This document shows positions 44,983 to 54,543 of a stretch of DNA of 64,000 nt, piece after piece (positions within the stretch are counted from its first letter, which is position 1; each line of letters opens with the position of its first letter). Location of the stretch: the NCBI RefSeq assembly GCF_040581405.1, contig NZ_CP137157.1, forward strand, positions 1,616,001-1,680,000. The letters run 5' to 3'. The translations under genes were made by a program, and so were the position numbers. Source of the stretch: Komagataeibacter sucrofermentans DSM 15973. GTDB taxonomy: Bacteria; Pseudomonadota; Alphaproteobacteria; Acetobacterales; Acetobacteraceae. The notes beneath the pieces were generated by a model. That model saw nothing but the letters and a program-made list of their open reading frames with translations, did not search any database and had not been told where the DNA came from.

Positions 44983-46263
44983 ATGGCACAAAAGTTTCGG
45001 GTCGTAATCGTAGGCGGTGGCGTGGCTGGCCTGGCGCTGGCAACCCGGCTGGGTGACAAGATCGGCAGATCGGGCCGCGCGGAAATCACGCTGGTCGATA
45101 AAAGCTTCGCGCATGTGTGGAAGCCCATGCTGCACTGTTTTGCCGCCGGCACCGCCGCCAACGAGAACGACCGCATCAGCTTCCTGTCGCAGGCGAGCCG
45201 CCATCATTTTGAATTCTGGCCCGGCGAGATTGCGGGCATGGACCGCAAGGCCAAAACCATTACGCTTGCCCCGGTTGTCGAGCCCACGGGCGAGGTGATC
45301 CTTGATGAACGCAAGCTGGAATATGACGCGCTAGTGCTCTCGATCGGCAGCCGCGCCAATGATTTTGGCACGCCCGGCGTAGCCGAGCACTGCCTGTTCA
45401 TTGACAACCTTGTCGATGCCAACGGCTTCAACGACCGCTTCCGCATGGAACTGCTCAAGGCGTTCGGCAACAACGAGCAGCTTGACATCGCCATTGTGGG
45501 CGGTGGCGCCACCGGCACGCAGCTTGCCGCCGAACTGCACAAGGCGCTTGACCTCGCATCGCTTTACAGCTTTGGCAAGAAGCCGCCCAAACTGAACATC
45601 ACCCTGCTTGAGGCGGGCCCGCGCATCCTGCCCGCCTTCCCCGAGGCCGTGTCGGTCGCGGCCCAAAAAGAGCTTGAGGCGATTGGCGTCAAGGTCCAGA
45701 CCTCGGCCATGGTCAGTGGTGCTGATGAAAAAGGCTTCATGCTCAAGGATGGCACGCGCATTCCCGCTACCCTGCGCGTGTGGGCTGCAGGCGTTAAGGC
45801 CCCCGATGTGACGCGCAAATTTGGTGAACTCAAGCTGTCGCGCTCGGGCCAGCTTGAAGTGCGTCCCACGCTGCAACTCGTGGAAGATGACAGCATCTTT
45901 GCCATGGGTGACTGCGCCTTCATTGCTGAAAAGCCCGTGGCCCCCACGGCCCAGGCCGCCCGCCAGCAGGCCCATCACCTTGCGCGCTACATGCCCGCCT
46001 GGATTGGTGGCAAGGTGCTGCCGCCTTTTGCCTTCCACAACAAGGGCGCGGTTGTTGCCCTGGGTGACTATAACGGGTGGGGAACCTTCCCCGGCGGGCG
46101 CGTGTTTGGCGGTGGCTGGCTGCGCGGCATTACCGCGCGCATGGTGCATCTCATGCTCTATCGCCGGCACCAGTTTGAACTTTACGGCGCGTTCCGCGGC
46201 ACCATGTCATGCCTGGTGGACTGGCTGGACGTGTTCGTGCGGCCTTCCGTGCGGCTTGACTGA
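44983..46263 (+). CDS. ndh: Type II NADH dehydrogenase, copy 1
   Basis: Single-subunit, non-proton-pumping NADH:quinone oxidoreductase, 426 residues, peripheral on the inner membrane. Two Rossmann motifs: VVIVGGGVAGLALATRLG (FAD, near 7-24) and IAIVGGGATGTQLAAEL (NADH, near 168-184), plus DSIFAMGDCAFI and the quinone-site region PTAQAARQQAHHLAR. The C-terminal segment with FELYGAFRGTMSCLVDWLDVF is amphipathic and probably anchors it. A close paralogue lies inverted at 55233-56519. Follows aldB in the same direction and is convergent with a tetR gene. Confidence 0.92.
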   Translation: MAQKFRVVIVGGGVAGLALATRLGDKIGRSGRAEITLVDKSFAHVWKPMLHCFAAGTAANENDRISFLSQASRHHFEFWPGEIAGMDRKAKTITLAPVVEPTGEVILDERKLEYDALVLSIGSRANDFGTPGVAEHCLFIDNLVDANGFNDRFRMELLKAFGNNEQLDIAIVGGGATGTQLAAELHKALDLASLYSFGKKPPKLNITLLEAGPRILPAFPEAVSVAAQKELEAIGVKVQTSAMVSGADEKGFMLKDGTRIPATLRVWAAGVKAPDVTRKFGELKLSRSGQLEVRPTLQLVEDDSIFAMGDCAFIAEKPVAPTAQAARQQAHHLARYMPAWIGGKVLPPFAFHNKGAVVALGDYNGWGTFPGGRVFGGGWLRGITARMVHLMLYRRHQFELYGAFRGTMSCLVDWLDVFVRPSVRLD

Positions 46264-46320
46264 ATCATGCCAGCATAGGGAGCGCCGTTTTTTCACGAAG
46301 GCGGCCTTCCTTGAAGCTGT

Positions 46321-46342
46321 TTGAAAAAAGCTTCACCAGAAA
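46321..46342 (-). repeat. Interspersed gene-end repeat, copy 2
   Basis: Exact inverted copy of the 22-base core at 28347-28368, in the spacer between the convergent ndh and tetR genes. Confidence 0.6.
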
Positions 46343-46397
46343 CTTTCTTATGATTGCTATACCAGCAGGGCGGGCGCCATCAGACCCCACCCTTTCT

Positions 46398-47033
46398 TTA
46401 TGGTTCAGCCGAAGCGGGTGCGGCCCATAGCGAGGATTGCAGTGCGTATGTGTTCTGTAGCAGCGGCACCAGCGCCGGGCGGCCCTTGAGCCTGATCCAC
46501 TCATCAAGTGCCGTGCGAAAAATGGCGATACCGCAGCGCGCCATGAGGCGGGCGGCAGCCTTGCGGTTCTTGCGCTCGGTAATGCGCCTGGCCAGCCCAT
46601 CGGCCAGGCAGTCTTCCCACTTGCCGTATTTCTGCAGGCTCACGGTGTGGAGCGAGGGTGTTTTTTCGATCAGGAACACAAAGGCATAGGTATCCTGCCG
46701 GTTGGCCGCGATGCGTGGCACGAGCGAGGTGAAGGCGTGCATCATCGCATCGGCGGGGTGCATGTCGGCCGGGCACGCCGCGAGTGCTTCGGTCAGGGTC
46801 TGGGTCATGCCGCGCGTCCAGGCCAGCACGATGTCGCCCTTGGTCTCGAACATGCGGAACAGGGTGCGACGCGAGACTTCCGCCGCGTCGGCGATCTCGT
46901 CCACCGTCGTCTCGTCATATCCCTTGGCGGAGAACAGCCGCATTGCCTCGGCAATCAGCGTATTGCGCGCGCGGGCCTGCTTGCGTTCGCGCAGGCCTGG
47001 CTTTGGCTGATCGTCAGGGGCGTCGGACTTCAT
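46398..47033 (-). CDS. TetR-family transcriptional regulator
   Basis: A 211-residue TetR-type repressor. The N-terminal helix-turn-helix is clear: RNTLIAEAMRLFSAKGYDET, TVDEIADAAEVSRRTLFRMF, ETKGDIVLAWTRGM (residues 22-75). The C-terminal ligand domain is not assignable. Convergent with ndh; its targets are unknown, with the 2H phosphoesterase gene upstream or ndh as candidates by position. Confidence 0.9.
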   Translation of the reverse strand: MKSDAPDDQPKPGLRERKQARARNTLIAEAMRLFSAKGYDETTVDEIADAAEVSRRTLFRMFETKGDIVLAWTRGMTQTLTEALAACPADMHPADAMMHAFTSLVPRIAANRQDTYAFVFLIEKTPSLHTVSLQKYGKWEDCLADGLARRITERKNRKAAARLMARCGIAIFRTALDEWIRLKGRPALVPLLQNTYALQSSLWAAPASAEP

Positions 47034-47116
47034 GCAATCTCCTTGTGGGCATTCCCGTCATGCTGCATGGGTATTACGCATATTCAGGATGCGAGGAAGA
47101 GCAAAACGGTTTCCGG

Positions 47117-47791
47117 TTACGCCACAAGGAACTGGCGATGATAGGCATGCATGTCATCAAACAGGCAGAATTCCGGCGGGCCAAGATCGATTTCGGGCAG
47201 GCGCGCGGCCATGCGCCCCTGCCACTGCACCATAACATCGGCAAATTCACCGGCTTCGCGCGCGGTAAAGGCCCTGATCCTGTAGCCTATTGTGGCATGA
47301 AAAACATAGCGCTCCTGCCATGCATCATGCATGCCCAGATGGGCGGCAAGGCTGGCGCGGAAGCGGCGCAGCGCATTGGCGCCCTCCCGGTCCAGCGCCT
47401 CGAGCCGGATGCGGCAGCCCTGCCTGTCGCGCAGCGTGTCGGGCCGCGCGGGGCGCATGCGCAGGGGGTTGGGCAGCCTGCCGGGAAAGGCGCGGAGCCT
47501 TTCGCCCGCCCACGCATCGCATTGCGGCATGGGGGTATCACGGGCCAGGTCACGCGGCCATGTGCGCTTGCCCCGGCGGGAATTGTTCAGCCCGTCAAAA
47601 ACCGTCATGTGATAACTTGAAGGCGGCAGGAGCGCGATCTTTGCAGCAAAATCGAACTGGCCCATCTGGTTGTGCAGATCAAGCATGGCGTGAAAAAACG
47701 CGCCATCGCGGGGCAGATGGCAGATAACCGTATTGCCGGGAAAGTATCGGGGCCTGCCATCGGGATGAAATTTATTCTGATTGAACAGCAC
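47117..47791 (-). CDS. DUF1868 / 2H phosphoesterase-like protein
   Basis: A 224-residue protein of the 2H phosphoesterase superfamily, DUF1868 type: it starts FNQNKFHPDGRPRYFPGNTV, and the two catalytic HxT/S motifs are YHMTVFDG and FHATIGY. Members act on 2',3'-cyclic nucleotide or RNA-end phosphates; the substrate is unknown. Start GTG 47791 was chosen because GGAGGAGAAG precedes it by 10 bases and the family sequence begins right after; the frame remains open to 47872 with less native-looking sequence. Confidence 0.75.
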   Translation of the reverse strand: MLFNQNKFHPDGRPRYFPGNTVICHLPRDGAFFHAMLDLHNQMGQFDFAAKIALLPPSSYHMTVFDGLNNSRRGKRTWPRDLARDTPMPQCDAWAGERLRAFPGRLPNPLRMRPARPDTLRDRQGCRIRLEALDREGANALRRFRASLAAHLGMHDAWQERYVFHATIGYRIRAFTAREAGEFADVMVQWQGRMAARLPEIDLGPPEFCLFDDMHAYHRQFLVA

Positions 47792-48026
47792 TGCTTTCTT
47801 CTCCTCCGGCTGGCCGCCGCCCCTTCTCCGCGCCAGGCCCAGGTTTTTACCGCCATTTTTCCGGGCAACCACATGCTTTTACCGCAGGGGCAGGCATGCC
47901 TTGGGCCGAACAGGGGACCTTTATTGCCGCCTGCCGCTTTACAGCGCCATGATGGGCTGGAAATATGAACCCGACAGGGCAAATACCGCAACAGCCCCGC
48001 AGCCCCCATGAAGGACTGATCTTGAC

Positions 48027-49208
48027 ATGACCCTGCCTGCCCGAATCCTTGGCACGCTCGTGGCCAGCGTATGCCTCGCCACCCCCGCCCTGCATGCCCA
48101 TGCGGCTGAAACCACAGCCAGCCCCGGCACGCCGGTCGGCACAACCGCGCTGGCCCCGGCCCTGAGCCTGCCCGATGCGGGCCGCGCCCTGCGCATGACC
48201 TATCTTTCAACCGATGGCGTAACCGGCAAGGGCACGGTGCCCGTCACGGCGGAAGTCATCCTGCCGCCGGGCAAGGCCCCTGCGGGCGGGTGGCCTATCG
48301 TGGCCTGGGCGCATGGCACCGTTGGCATCGGGCAAGGCTGCACGCCCTCGCTCCACCCCTATAGCGCGCGCAACAGCACATATCTGGCCGCCTGGATGAA
48401 GCGGGGCTTCGCCGTCGTCGCCACCGATTATCAGGGGCTGGGCACGCCGGGCGTGCATCCTTACCTCGATACGCGCGTCGAGGCCTATAACGTGCTTGAT
48501 AGCGTGCGCGCCGCCGTGGCCGCCGTGCCGGGGCTGCGCAACACGGTCATGATCGTGGGCCAGTCGCAGGGCGGCGGGGCAGCCTTTGCCGCGGCGGCGT
48601 TTGCGGCCACCTATGCGCCGGATGTGAATATTCGCGGCACGGTGGCAACCGGCGTGCCCTACTTCACCCCAGCGCTCGGCGCGCAACTGACCGCGGCAGC
48701 CCAGGTGGCGGGGCCTGTGAAGTATGACCCACTTGTTGTCTACATGCTCTATCTGGGTGCCTCGCTTGCCGCACGCGACCCTGCCTTCCACCCCGAGGAA
48801 GCCTTTACCCCCCGCGCCATGGCTGCCTACCACGCCGCATCAACCACCTGCGTGGGCGACATGGAACAGAAGATCAGGGATGAAGGCCTGACCCTGCCCA
48901 ACGCCCTGCAACCCGGCTTCCCCAAGGCGCTGGCCCCCGCCTTCGCCGGCATGGCGTACCCCACCCTGAAGCTGGCACAGCCCCTGTTCGTGGGCACCGG
49001 CACCAATGACCACGACGTGCCGCCCGTGTTGCAGCTCTCGCTGGTCAAGGATGCCTGCGCGGCGGGCAGCACGGTTCAGGCCCATCTGTACAAGGGGCTG
49101 GACCATTCACAGACCGTCAACGCCTCGCTGCCTGATTCGGCGGCCTTTACGCAGGCGGTCATGACGGGCCAGCCGGTCACGCCGCAATGCGCGCCGGTGC
49201 CGCAGTAA
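48027..49208 (+). CDS. Secretory lipase-type alpha/beta hydrolase
   Basis: A 393-residue exported hydrolase of the secretory lipase (LIP) family. Signal peptide: RILGTLVASVCLATPALHAHA, cleavage near residue 27. The nucleophile Ser is in VGQSQGGGAAFAAA, preceded by GWPIVAWAHGTVG (oxyanion region); late motifs LFVGTGTNDHDVPP and KGLDHSQTV supply the Asp and His. Likely acts on esters or lipids in the periplasm or outside the cell; the true substrate is not known. Confidence 0.85.
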   Translation: MTLPARILGTLVASVCLATPALHAHAAETTASPGTPVGTTALAPALSLPDAGRALRMTYLSTDGVTGKGTVPVTAEVILPPGKAPAGGWPIVAWAHGTVGIGQGCTPSLHPYSARNSTYLAAWMKRGFAVVATDYQGLGTPGVHPYLDTRVEAYNVLDSVRAAVAAVPGLRNTVMIVGQSQGGGAAFAAAAFAATYAPDVNIRGTVATGVPYFTPALGAQLTAAAQVAGPVKYDPLVVYMLYLGASLAARDPAFHPEEAFTPRAMAAYHAASTTCVGDMEQKIRDEGLTLPNALQPGFPKALAPAFAGMAYPTLKLAQPLFVGTGTNDHDVPPVLQLSLVKDACAAGSTVQAHLYKGLDHSQTVNASLPDSAAFTQAVMTGQPVTPQCAPVPQ

Positions 49209-49216
49209 GGCCATTC

Positions 49217-50005
49217 CTAGCCCGTCGCGTGCAGGAATTCCTCGACCATGCGCAGGAATTCCCATGGCTGCTCGGCATGCAGCCAGTGCCCGGCCCCCTT
49301 CAGGCGCACCAGCCGGTAATGGGGAAAAAGCTGGCGCATGAGCGGGTAATGATCGGGCTGCACATAGGGTGAAGCCCCACCCGCCACAAACAGCACCGGG
49401 CCACCATACTGCGTGCCCGGCGGCAGGGCGGGCCAGCCCACTACCTGCGCCATGCCCGCCACGATCTGCTCCAGCCCTATCTGCCAGTGCGGGTTGGCAC
49501 CGAGCACGATGTTCTGCTTCATCATGTCGCGCACGGGCTTTTCGGCAATGGCGGGGGCAAGCCAGGCATCGGCCTCGCCCAATGTCAGAGTGGCGGGAAA
49601 ATGCAGCCCGGCCAGCGCAGTCGCGATCGCACCCGAATGCGCATGCCCGCCCGGCCCCGGTGCAATATCGGCCACAAGCAGGGCATGCACGCAGGCAGGC
49701 GCCTGCAACGCCAGCATCATCGCCACCTTGCCCCCCATGGAATGCCCGATAATCGTGGCGGGCAATGCGTCATGCGCGGCCAGCGTTTCATGCACATCGG
49801 CTGCCATGGTGGGGTAATCCATCGGCCCATGCGGGCTGCCGCCATGGTTGCGCAGGTCAAGGGCAAGGACGCGGCGGGTTGTGGCAAGGCGGCGCTGGAA
49901 AAACCCGAAATTGCGCGCCCGCCCGAACAGCCCGTGCAGAAAAACCACCGGCGGCAGGCTGCTATTTCCATTCTCCGGTCCGCGTTCGATCACATCAAGC
50001 AGCAC
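49217..50005 (-). CDS. Alpha/beta hydrolase, YbfF/ABHD11-like
   Basis: A 262-residue cytosolic esterase-type hydrolase: PPVVFLHGLFGRARNFGFFQ (HG oxyanion motif), ALDLRNHGGSPHGPMDYP, nucleophile in IIGHSMGGKVAMMLAL, and catalytic His in LKGAGHWLHAEQPWEF. YbfF of E. coli hydrolyses short acyl and acyl-CoA esters. Start is GTG 50005, with AAGGAG ten bases upstream. Convergent with the secreted lipase gene (eight bases apart). Confidence 0.87.
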   Translation of the reverse strand: MLLDVIERGPENGNSSLPPVVFLHGLFGRARNFGFFQRRLATTRRVLALDLRNHGGSPHGPMDYPTMAADVHETLAAHDALPATIIGHSMGGKVAMMLALQAPACVHALLVADIAPGPGGHAHSGAIATALAGLHFPATLTLGEADAWLAPAIAEKPVRDMMKQNIVLGANPHWQIGLEQIVAGMAQVVGWPALPPGTQYGGPVLFVAGGASPYVQPDHYPLMRQLFPHYRLVRLKGAGHWLHAEQPWEFLRMVEEFLHATG

Positions 50006-50212
50006 GCTGGCCCGCTCCTTCTCTTATGCCTCAAGGCCGCAAGCATAGCCTGCGGATAAAGACCGCGTGCTCATAATTCCGTGCCCCCGCCGCCCTGCCC
50101 TGCCGTGGGCCGCCCTTGAAAACCCTTCCGCGCGGACCGACATGTAAATCGTTACGCCCGATGAAGATGATCGGCGCGATGTTTTTTAATAAAAACAGGA
50201 CTGGAACAGACC

Positions 50213-50464
50213 ATGAGCGCTGCTGAAACCCTCCGCAAACTCAGCCCCGAAGATGTGCAGGAAATTGCCAAGCAGCTTGAGGGCACGCTGCACCAGCACA
50301 AGACCGACCTGCACAAGCAGATTGCCGAGCACCTGGCCAGCCTGAAGGGCGAGGTCACGCTGCATGAGAACAAGATCCCCACCTCGTGCAAGGTTTACGG
50401 GATGATGTTCCTGCTTGCCGCCGCGCTGGCGAGCTTCATCTTTGGCCGTAAATCGGCTGAATAA
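50213..50464 (+). CDS. Small membrane-anchored helical protein
   Basis: I do not recognise this 83-residue protein. Residues 5-50 form a charged amphipathic helix (LSPEDVQEIAKQLEGTLHQH, KTDLHKQIAEHLASLKGEV), then a short linker and one C-terminal membrane segment (YGMMFLLAAALASFIFG) ending in a positive tail. This tail-anchored layout suits a small scaffold or regulator of a membrane complex; nothing more is inferred. No operon partner. Confidence 0.6.
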   Translation: MSAAETLRKLSPEDVQEIAKQLEGTLHQHKTDLHKQIAEHLASLKGEVTLHENKIPTSCKVYGMMFLLAAALASFIFGRKSAE

Positions 50465-50503
50465 GCCCTGCGGGCACGGGCAGCCCGGCGTGGTTGCCCG
50501 TGT

Positions 50504-52216
50504 TCAGAAGCGGAAGACGAAATTCGACTGGTAATAGGTGCCGCTCGACCCGCCCGCCTCATTGAGCGCGCGCGATGTCATGAACCGCGAGACATACTGC
50601 GTCCATGACAGATGGGTATTGATCTGCCACGCCACTGAAACCTGTGGCGCCATGCCCACGAACCGCCCCCGGAAATTACCCGCGAACTTGTAGTAACCCG
50701 ATGATTTGTAAACCGGGTCATTTACGCTATCGCGCCAGAACAGCGGGTATTTGAACTGGATGCTGACGGACTTGAACGGCGTGATGCGCACGAGCGGGGC
50801 AAAGCTGATCAGGTTCGAGCCTGTCATGTAGGTTGTGGTGTCGAGATAGTTGGTCTGCGGGTTGAAGGGCGAGAGATAGGTGCCCACCGTGCCCTGGCTT
50901 CTTGAGGCATTGCCGCCAGAATACACATCCGTCTGGATACCGGCAAAGGTGTGCAGCGACTGCTCGGGCAGCCGATAACCCACCGTGCTGTTGATGGCAT
51001 AGGCGCTGACCCCGCGCGCCGCGTTGTTGCTGGCGTTACGGAACACGCCGCCCTGCCATATGCCACCCACCGAGAATTCGATCGGGCCTGCAATGCCATG
51101 CCAGCGCATGCCGAAGTTGTTGCGCGTATCCGATCCGTTGACCGCCTTCTTCGGCCCCGCGATTGCCCCGGCCGAACCATTGAGCTTGTAGCCGATATAG
51201 AACGCATCAACGAAGGAATACCCCTTCTGCCCCATGAAGGTGAAATCCGGGGGTGCCCAGGTGGCGTTAAAGCCGTACAGGCGGCTGCCATAGTTCTCCA
51301 CATCGTGGAACATGCGGCGGTCACTGTCATCGGTCTGCACGAAATCCCATGCATCGATGCGGACACGCTGCCACACCATATAGGCGCGGAACCCATCCCA
51401 TGACAGCGGCACGTTGGGCGTCTCGCGTGCATAGAGCATGTACGATGGCGCATCGAGAAACTGCTGGCGGCCAAACATGAAGCCGCTTTTGGCACCCAGC
51501 ATGTTCCACCGCACCTCCACGAAGGCCTGCTGCGCATCGAGCCGCTTGCGATAGGTCGAGCCATAGCCATAACCGCCCCACCCGCCTGCATCCGCATTGA
51601 CCAGCTGGCCAAAAAACCGCAGGTGCTCGCCAATATGCAGGTCTGCGCCATACAGGTTGCGCACGCCAAAGCGGCCGGAATCATTGGGTTTCTGCGTGCC
51701 CAGGCCGGGGCGCGTTTCAAACCAGTTGCGCAGCCGCGTCTCACCCGAGAAACTGATCCACACATTGCCGCTGCGGGTGAGCGGAATGTATTTCAGCGCA
51801 TCGAACAGGTCATCATGCTTCTTGGGGTCGCGCAGGTTGCGCCAGTCCTCGGCCCAGGGGCTGACGCCATACCGCCCCACCGGCCCGAAGCCCGCGGCCT
51901 CGCCATTGCCACGGTTGAACACGCCCCAGTCATACTGATGGCCGCTGCGGCGGTTTTCCTGCCCGCCAATGCGGATGGGCTGCCCCACCGGGTTGGCATG
52001 CGGAAACGTGAGGATGGGCGGGCGCTGGGTCATATGCACCACCATGCGCTCCGGCTGACCGGGCGCGGTGCTGCCGCCTGCGGGCACGACCGGATCAGGC
52101 GCCGCCTGGGCTGCATGCACCGCCAGCATGGACATGCACAGGGCGCCCCCACGCATATACCGATACCCCAGTTGTGTTGCTGAATGGAGGGTGGACATCA
52201 TGTTCATGCACCACAT
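50504..52216 (-). CDS. Alginate-export-domain outer-membrane porin
   Basis: A 570-residue outer-membrane beta-barrel of the Alginate_exp type. After an N-terminal signal region (MLAVHAAQA, cleavage near residue 38) come aromatic-rich strands (WISFSGETRLRNWFETRPG, FMFGRQQFLDAPSYML, NNFGMRWHGIAGPIEFSVGG), and the C-terminus ends NFVFRF, a typical barrel terminal Phe. Homologues pass alginate or other substrates; the substrate here is unknown. Several Met codons near the start (52216, 52207, 52201, 52198) have no good ribosome site, so the exact start is uncertain. Confidence 0.85.
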   Translation of the reverse strand: MWCMNMMSTLHSATQLGYRYMRGGALCMSMLAVHAAQAAPDPVVPAGGSTAPGQPERMVVHMTQRPPILTFPHANPVGQPIRIGGQENRRSGHQYDWGVFNRGNGEAAGFGPVGRYGVSPWAEDWRNLRDPKKHDDLFDALKYIPLTRSGNVWISFSGETRLRNWFETRPGLGTQKPNDSGRFGVRNLYGADLHIGEHLRFFGQLVNADAGGWGGYGYGSTYRKRLDAQQAFVEVRWNMLGAKSGFMFGRQQFLDAPSYMLYARETPNVPLSWDGFRAYMVWQRVRIDAWDFVQTDDSDRRMFHDVENYGSRLYGFNATWAPPDFTFMGQKGYSFVDAFYIGYKLNGSAGAIAGPKKAVNGSDTRNNFGMRWHGIAGPIEFSVGGIWQGGVFRNASNNAARGVSAYAINSTVGYRLPEQSLHTFAGIQTDVYSGGNASRSQGTVGTYLSPFNPQTNYLDTTTYMTGSNLISFAPLVRITPFKSVSIQFKYPLFWRDSVNDPVYKSSGYYKFAGNFRGRFVGMAPQVSVAWQINTHLSWTQYVSRFMTSRALNEAGGSSGTYYQSNFVFRF

Positions 52217-52696
52217 GGCGTGCCGGGTGGCTGCGGCAGCAGGTTAAATACTGATAACGATCGTATTATGATAAAATATTCCGGTCAATATCGTATTTTA
52301 TAATCCTCTCCATCGTGAAACCGTATGAACCAGCCCGGCGGCAAAAGGCTGATACAGGAGTATCTCCTTGAAAAAACGCTGTTAAGCCACAAGGAACCAG
52401 ATGCCGATTCATTGCACGAGAATGATCGTACGATACGAAAATATCCCGGAAAAATACCTTCTTTCCGCCTGTAGCATTTATGCCACGGACAGGGCATCAA
52501 ACCTGCCCGTCCTTCCTGCAGGGCGTTAATAAACATAACATATCGTATTTAATATTGACGCACGCAGCCTCTTGTCTCTTTATGCCCTTCCGCCCCGGCA
52601 CGCCATGCGGCCCATCAGGGGCGTTGTCAAAAAGACCATCACGCCATAGTGGTGCTGCATCGTTGCTCTTCCCGCGATGTACCGATCAGGAATGCC
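52217..52696. other. Divergent regulatory region between the porin and metQ
   Basis: About 480 bases, partly AT-rich. The 8-mer ATCGTATT occurs three times (52260, 52290, 52542), and a related palindromic cluster ATCGTACGAT lies near 52425, suggesting a shared regulator site. I looked for SAM-type riboswitch features before metQ and saw none. Confidence 0.4.
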
Positions 52697-53518
52697 ATGA
52701 AACAGATTGCCCCCCTCACCCGTCGCACCCTGCTTAGCCTGTTTGGCGGCATCGTCTGCCTGCCCATGGCAACACGGGCCATGGCGGCAGAAGGCAAGCT
52801 GATCCGCGTTGGCATCATGGCGGGCGAGGACGAAGATCTGTGGCGCGTGATTACGGCCAATGCCGCGAAGGAAGGACTCAATCTCGGCATCGTGACATTC
52901 TCCGATTACAACACGCCCAACGAGGCGCTGGCCGAGCACGAGATTGATGCCAACGCCTTTCAGCACGCCCCGTTCCTCGAGGCCCAGAAAGCGGCCCGTG
53001 GTTATGACATCGTCAGCGTGTGCACCACCTATTTCTCCCCCATCGGGCTGTATTCAGCGCGGTGGAAAGCTCTGGCTGACCTGCCGGACAAGGCCGTGAT
53101 CGGCGTGCCGAACGACCCGAGCAATGAAGGCCGCGCCCTGCGCCTGCTCGAAGCGCTGGGGCTGATCAGACTTGATTCCGCAGTAGGCCTGCTGCCCACC
53201 CCGCTCGACGTGACCGAAAACCCCCATCACTTCTCCTTCCGCGAGCTTGATGCGGGCATTGTCGGCCGCACGCTGCCTGATGTGGATGCCGCCGTAATCA
53301 ACACCAACTGGGCGCTGAAGGCTGGCGTGGACATACAGAAGCAGCGGATCGGGGTGGAATCGCTGCAAAACAACCCTTACGTCAACTTCGTGGCCGTCAA
53401 TGCCGCTGATGCCCATGCCCCCTGGGTCGAGGCGCTGGTCCGCGCCGTGCACCAGCCCGCCACGCGTGAGGCGATCGCCACCATCTTCCACGGCGCGGTT
53501 GAACCGGCATGGACGTAA
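52697..53518 (+). CDS. metQ: Methionine ABC transporter substrate-binding protein
   Basis: Periplasmic D/L-methionine-binding protein of the NlpA/MetQ family, 273 residues: [68 protein letters not shown]-type motif ([15 protein letters not shown]), and [12 protein letters not shown]. The signal has a twin-arginine-like RR ([11 protein letters not shown]) and no lipobox with small residue before its single Cys, so a soluble periplasmic protein is predicted, unlike the usual lipoprotein. AGGAA precedes the ATG. First gene of a metQ-metN-metI operon; the metN start overlaps its end by ten bases. Confidence 0.9.
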   Translation: MKQIAPLTRRTLLSLFGGIVCLPMATRAMAAEGKLIRVGIMAGEDEDLWRVITANAAKEGLNLGIVTFSDYNTPNEALAEHEIDANAFQHAPFLEAQKAARGYDIVSVCTTYFSPIGLYSARWKALADLPDKAVIGVPNDPSNEGRALRLLEALGLIRLDSAVGLLPTPLDVTENPHHFSFRELDAGIVGRTLPDVDAAVINTNWALKAGVDIQKQRIGVESLQNNPYVNFVAVNAADAHAPWVEALVRAVHQPATREAIATIFHGAVEPAWT

Positions 53519-54543
53519 ATGTTGTTGACGTACGCCATGTGAGCCGCCGCTTTGGCGGGCATGTGGCGCTTGATGATGTCTCCTTCTCGGTTGCAAAGGG
53601 CGAGATCCTGGGCGTGATCGGGCGATCAGGAGCGGGCAAGAGTTCGCTGCTGCGCTGCCTTGGCGCGCTCGACCGGCCTGATGCGGGGCAGATCCTGATA
53701 GAAGGCCAGGACATCACCACCCTGCCGCAGGCGCAGCTTGTGCCATTGCGGCGGCGCATCGGCTTCGTGTTCCAGCATTTCAACCTGCTCAGTTCGCGCA
53801 CGGTGGCCGGCAATATCAGCCTGGCGCTTGAAATCGCGGGCGTGCCGCGCGCGCAACGCCAGGCGCGCATTGAGGCGCTGCTGGCGCTGGTGGGCCTTTC
53901 GGCGCATGGGGATAAATGGCCTGCCCAGCTTTCGGGCGGGCAGAAGCAGCGCGTGGGCATTGCGCGCGCGCTGGCCAATGACCCGGCCCTGCTGCTGTGC
54001 GATGAAGCCACCTCCGCCCTCGATCCCGAAACCACCACCGCCATCCTCGACCTGCTGGCCGAGATCAATCGCGAACTGGGGCTGACCATCATCCTCATCA
54101 CGCATGAGATGGATGTGATCCGCCGCATTGCCACCCATCTCGTGGTACTGGACCAGGGCCGCATTGTAGAAAACGCCCCCACGCTGGCCATCATGGGGGC
54201 GGCCACGCAATCCACTGTTACCCAGGCCCTGCTGTCGGAAACGCAGCCACAGGTGCCACCCGCCCTGCGCGCGCGGCTGGTGGCGGAGCCTGCGCCCGAG
54301 GGATGGGCGATCATCCGCATCAGGCTGGCGGGCGAGGCGGCGTGGCAGCCCCTGCTGTCGCTGCTGGGCCAGCAATATGGCGTGGAAGCCACCGTGCTGC
54401 AGGGCGGCACCACCGAGATCGCGGGCCAGCCCTTTGCCGACCAGATCGTGTCGGTGACCGGTTATTGTGCCGAGATCCATGATTTCCTGACGCAGTTCGA
54501 CCCCTCACTGAAGGTTCTTGGCCATGTCCCGGCTGATCATTGA
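53509..54543 (+). CDS. metN: Methionine ABC transporter ATP-binding protein
   Basis: ATPase of the methionine importer, 344 residues. Walker [10 protein letters not shown] (residues 39-47), Q-loop region [10 protein letters not shown], signature [16 protein letters not shown], Walker [16 protein letters not shown], and H-loop ITHEMD. The C-terminal 80 or so residues are a NIL domain ([15 protein letters not shown] onward), which senses methionine and gives trans-inhibition in E. coli MetN. Overlaps metQ and metI ends, consistent with translational coupling. Confidence 0.95.
   Translation: MDVNVVDVRHVSRRFGGHVALDDVSFSVAKGEILGVIGRSGAGKSSLLRCLGALDRPDAGQILIEGQDITTLPQAQLVPLRRRIGFVFQHFNLLSSRTVAGNISLALEIAGVPRAQRQARIEALLALVGLSAHGDKWPAQLSGGQKQRVGIARALANDPALLLCDEATSALDPETTTAILDLLAEINRELGLTIILITHEMDVIRRIATHLVVLDQGRIVENAPTLAIMGAATQSTVTQALLSETQPQVPPALRARLVAEPAPEGWAIIRIRLAGEAAWQPLLSLLGQQYGVEATVLQGGTTEIAGQPFADQIVSVTGYCAEIHDFLTQFDPSLKVLGHVPADH

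Noticed and set aside
52560-52696. Possible SAM riboswitch upstream of metQ
   Set aside because: I could not find the conserved elements of SAM-I, SAM-II or SAH switches in the leader.
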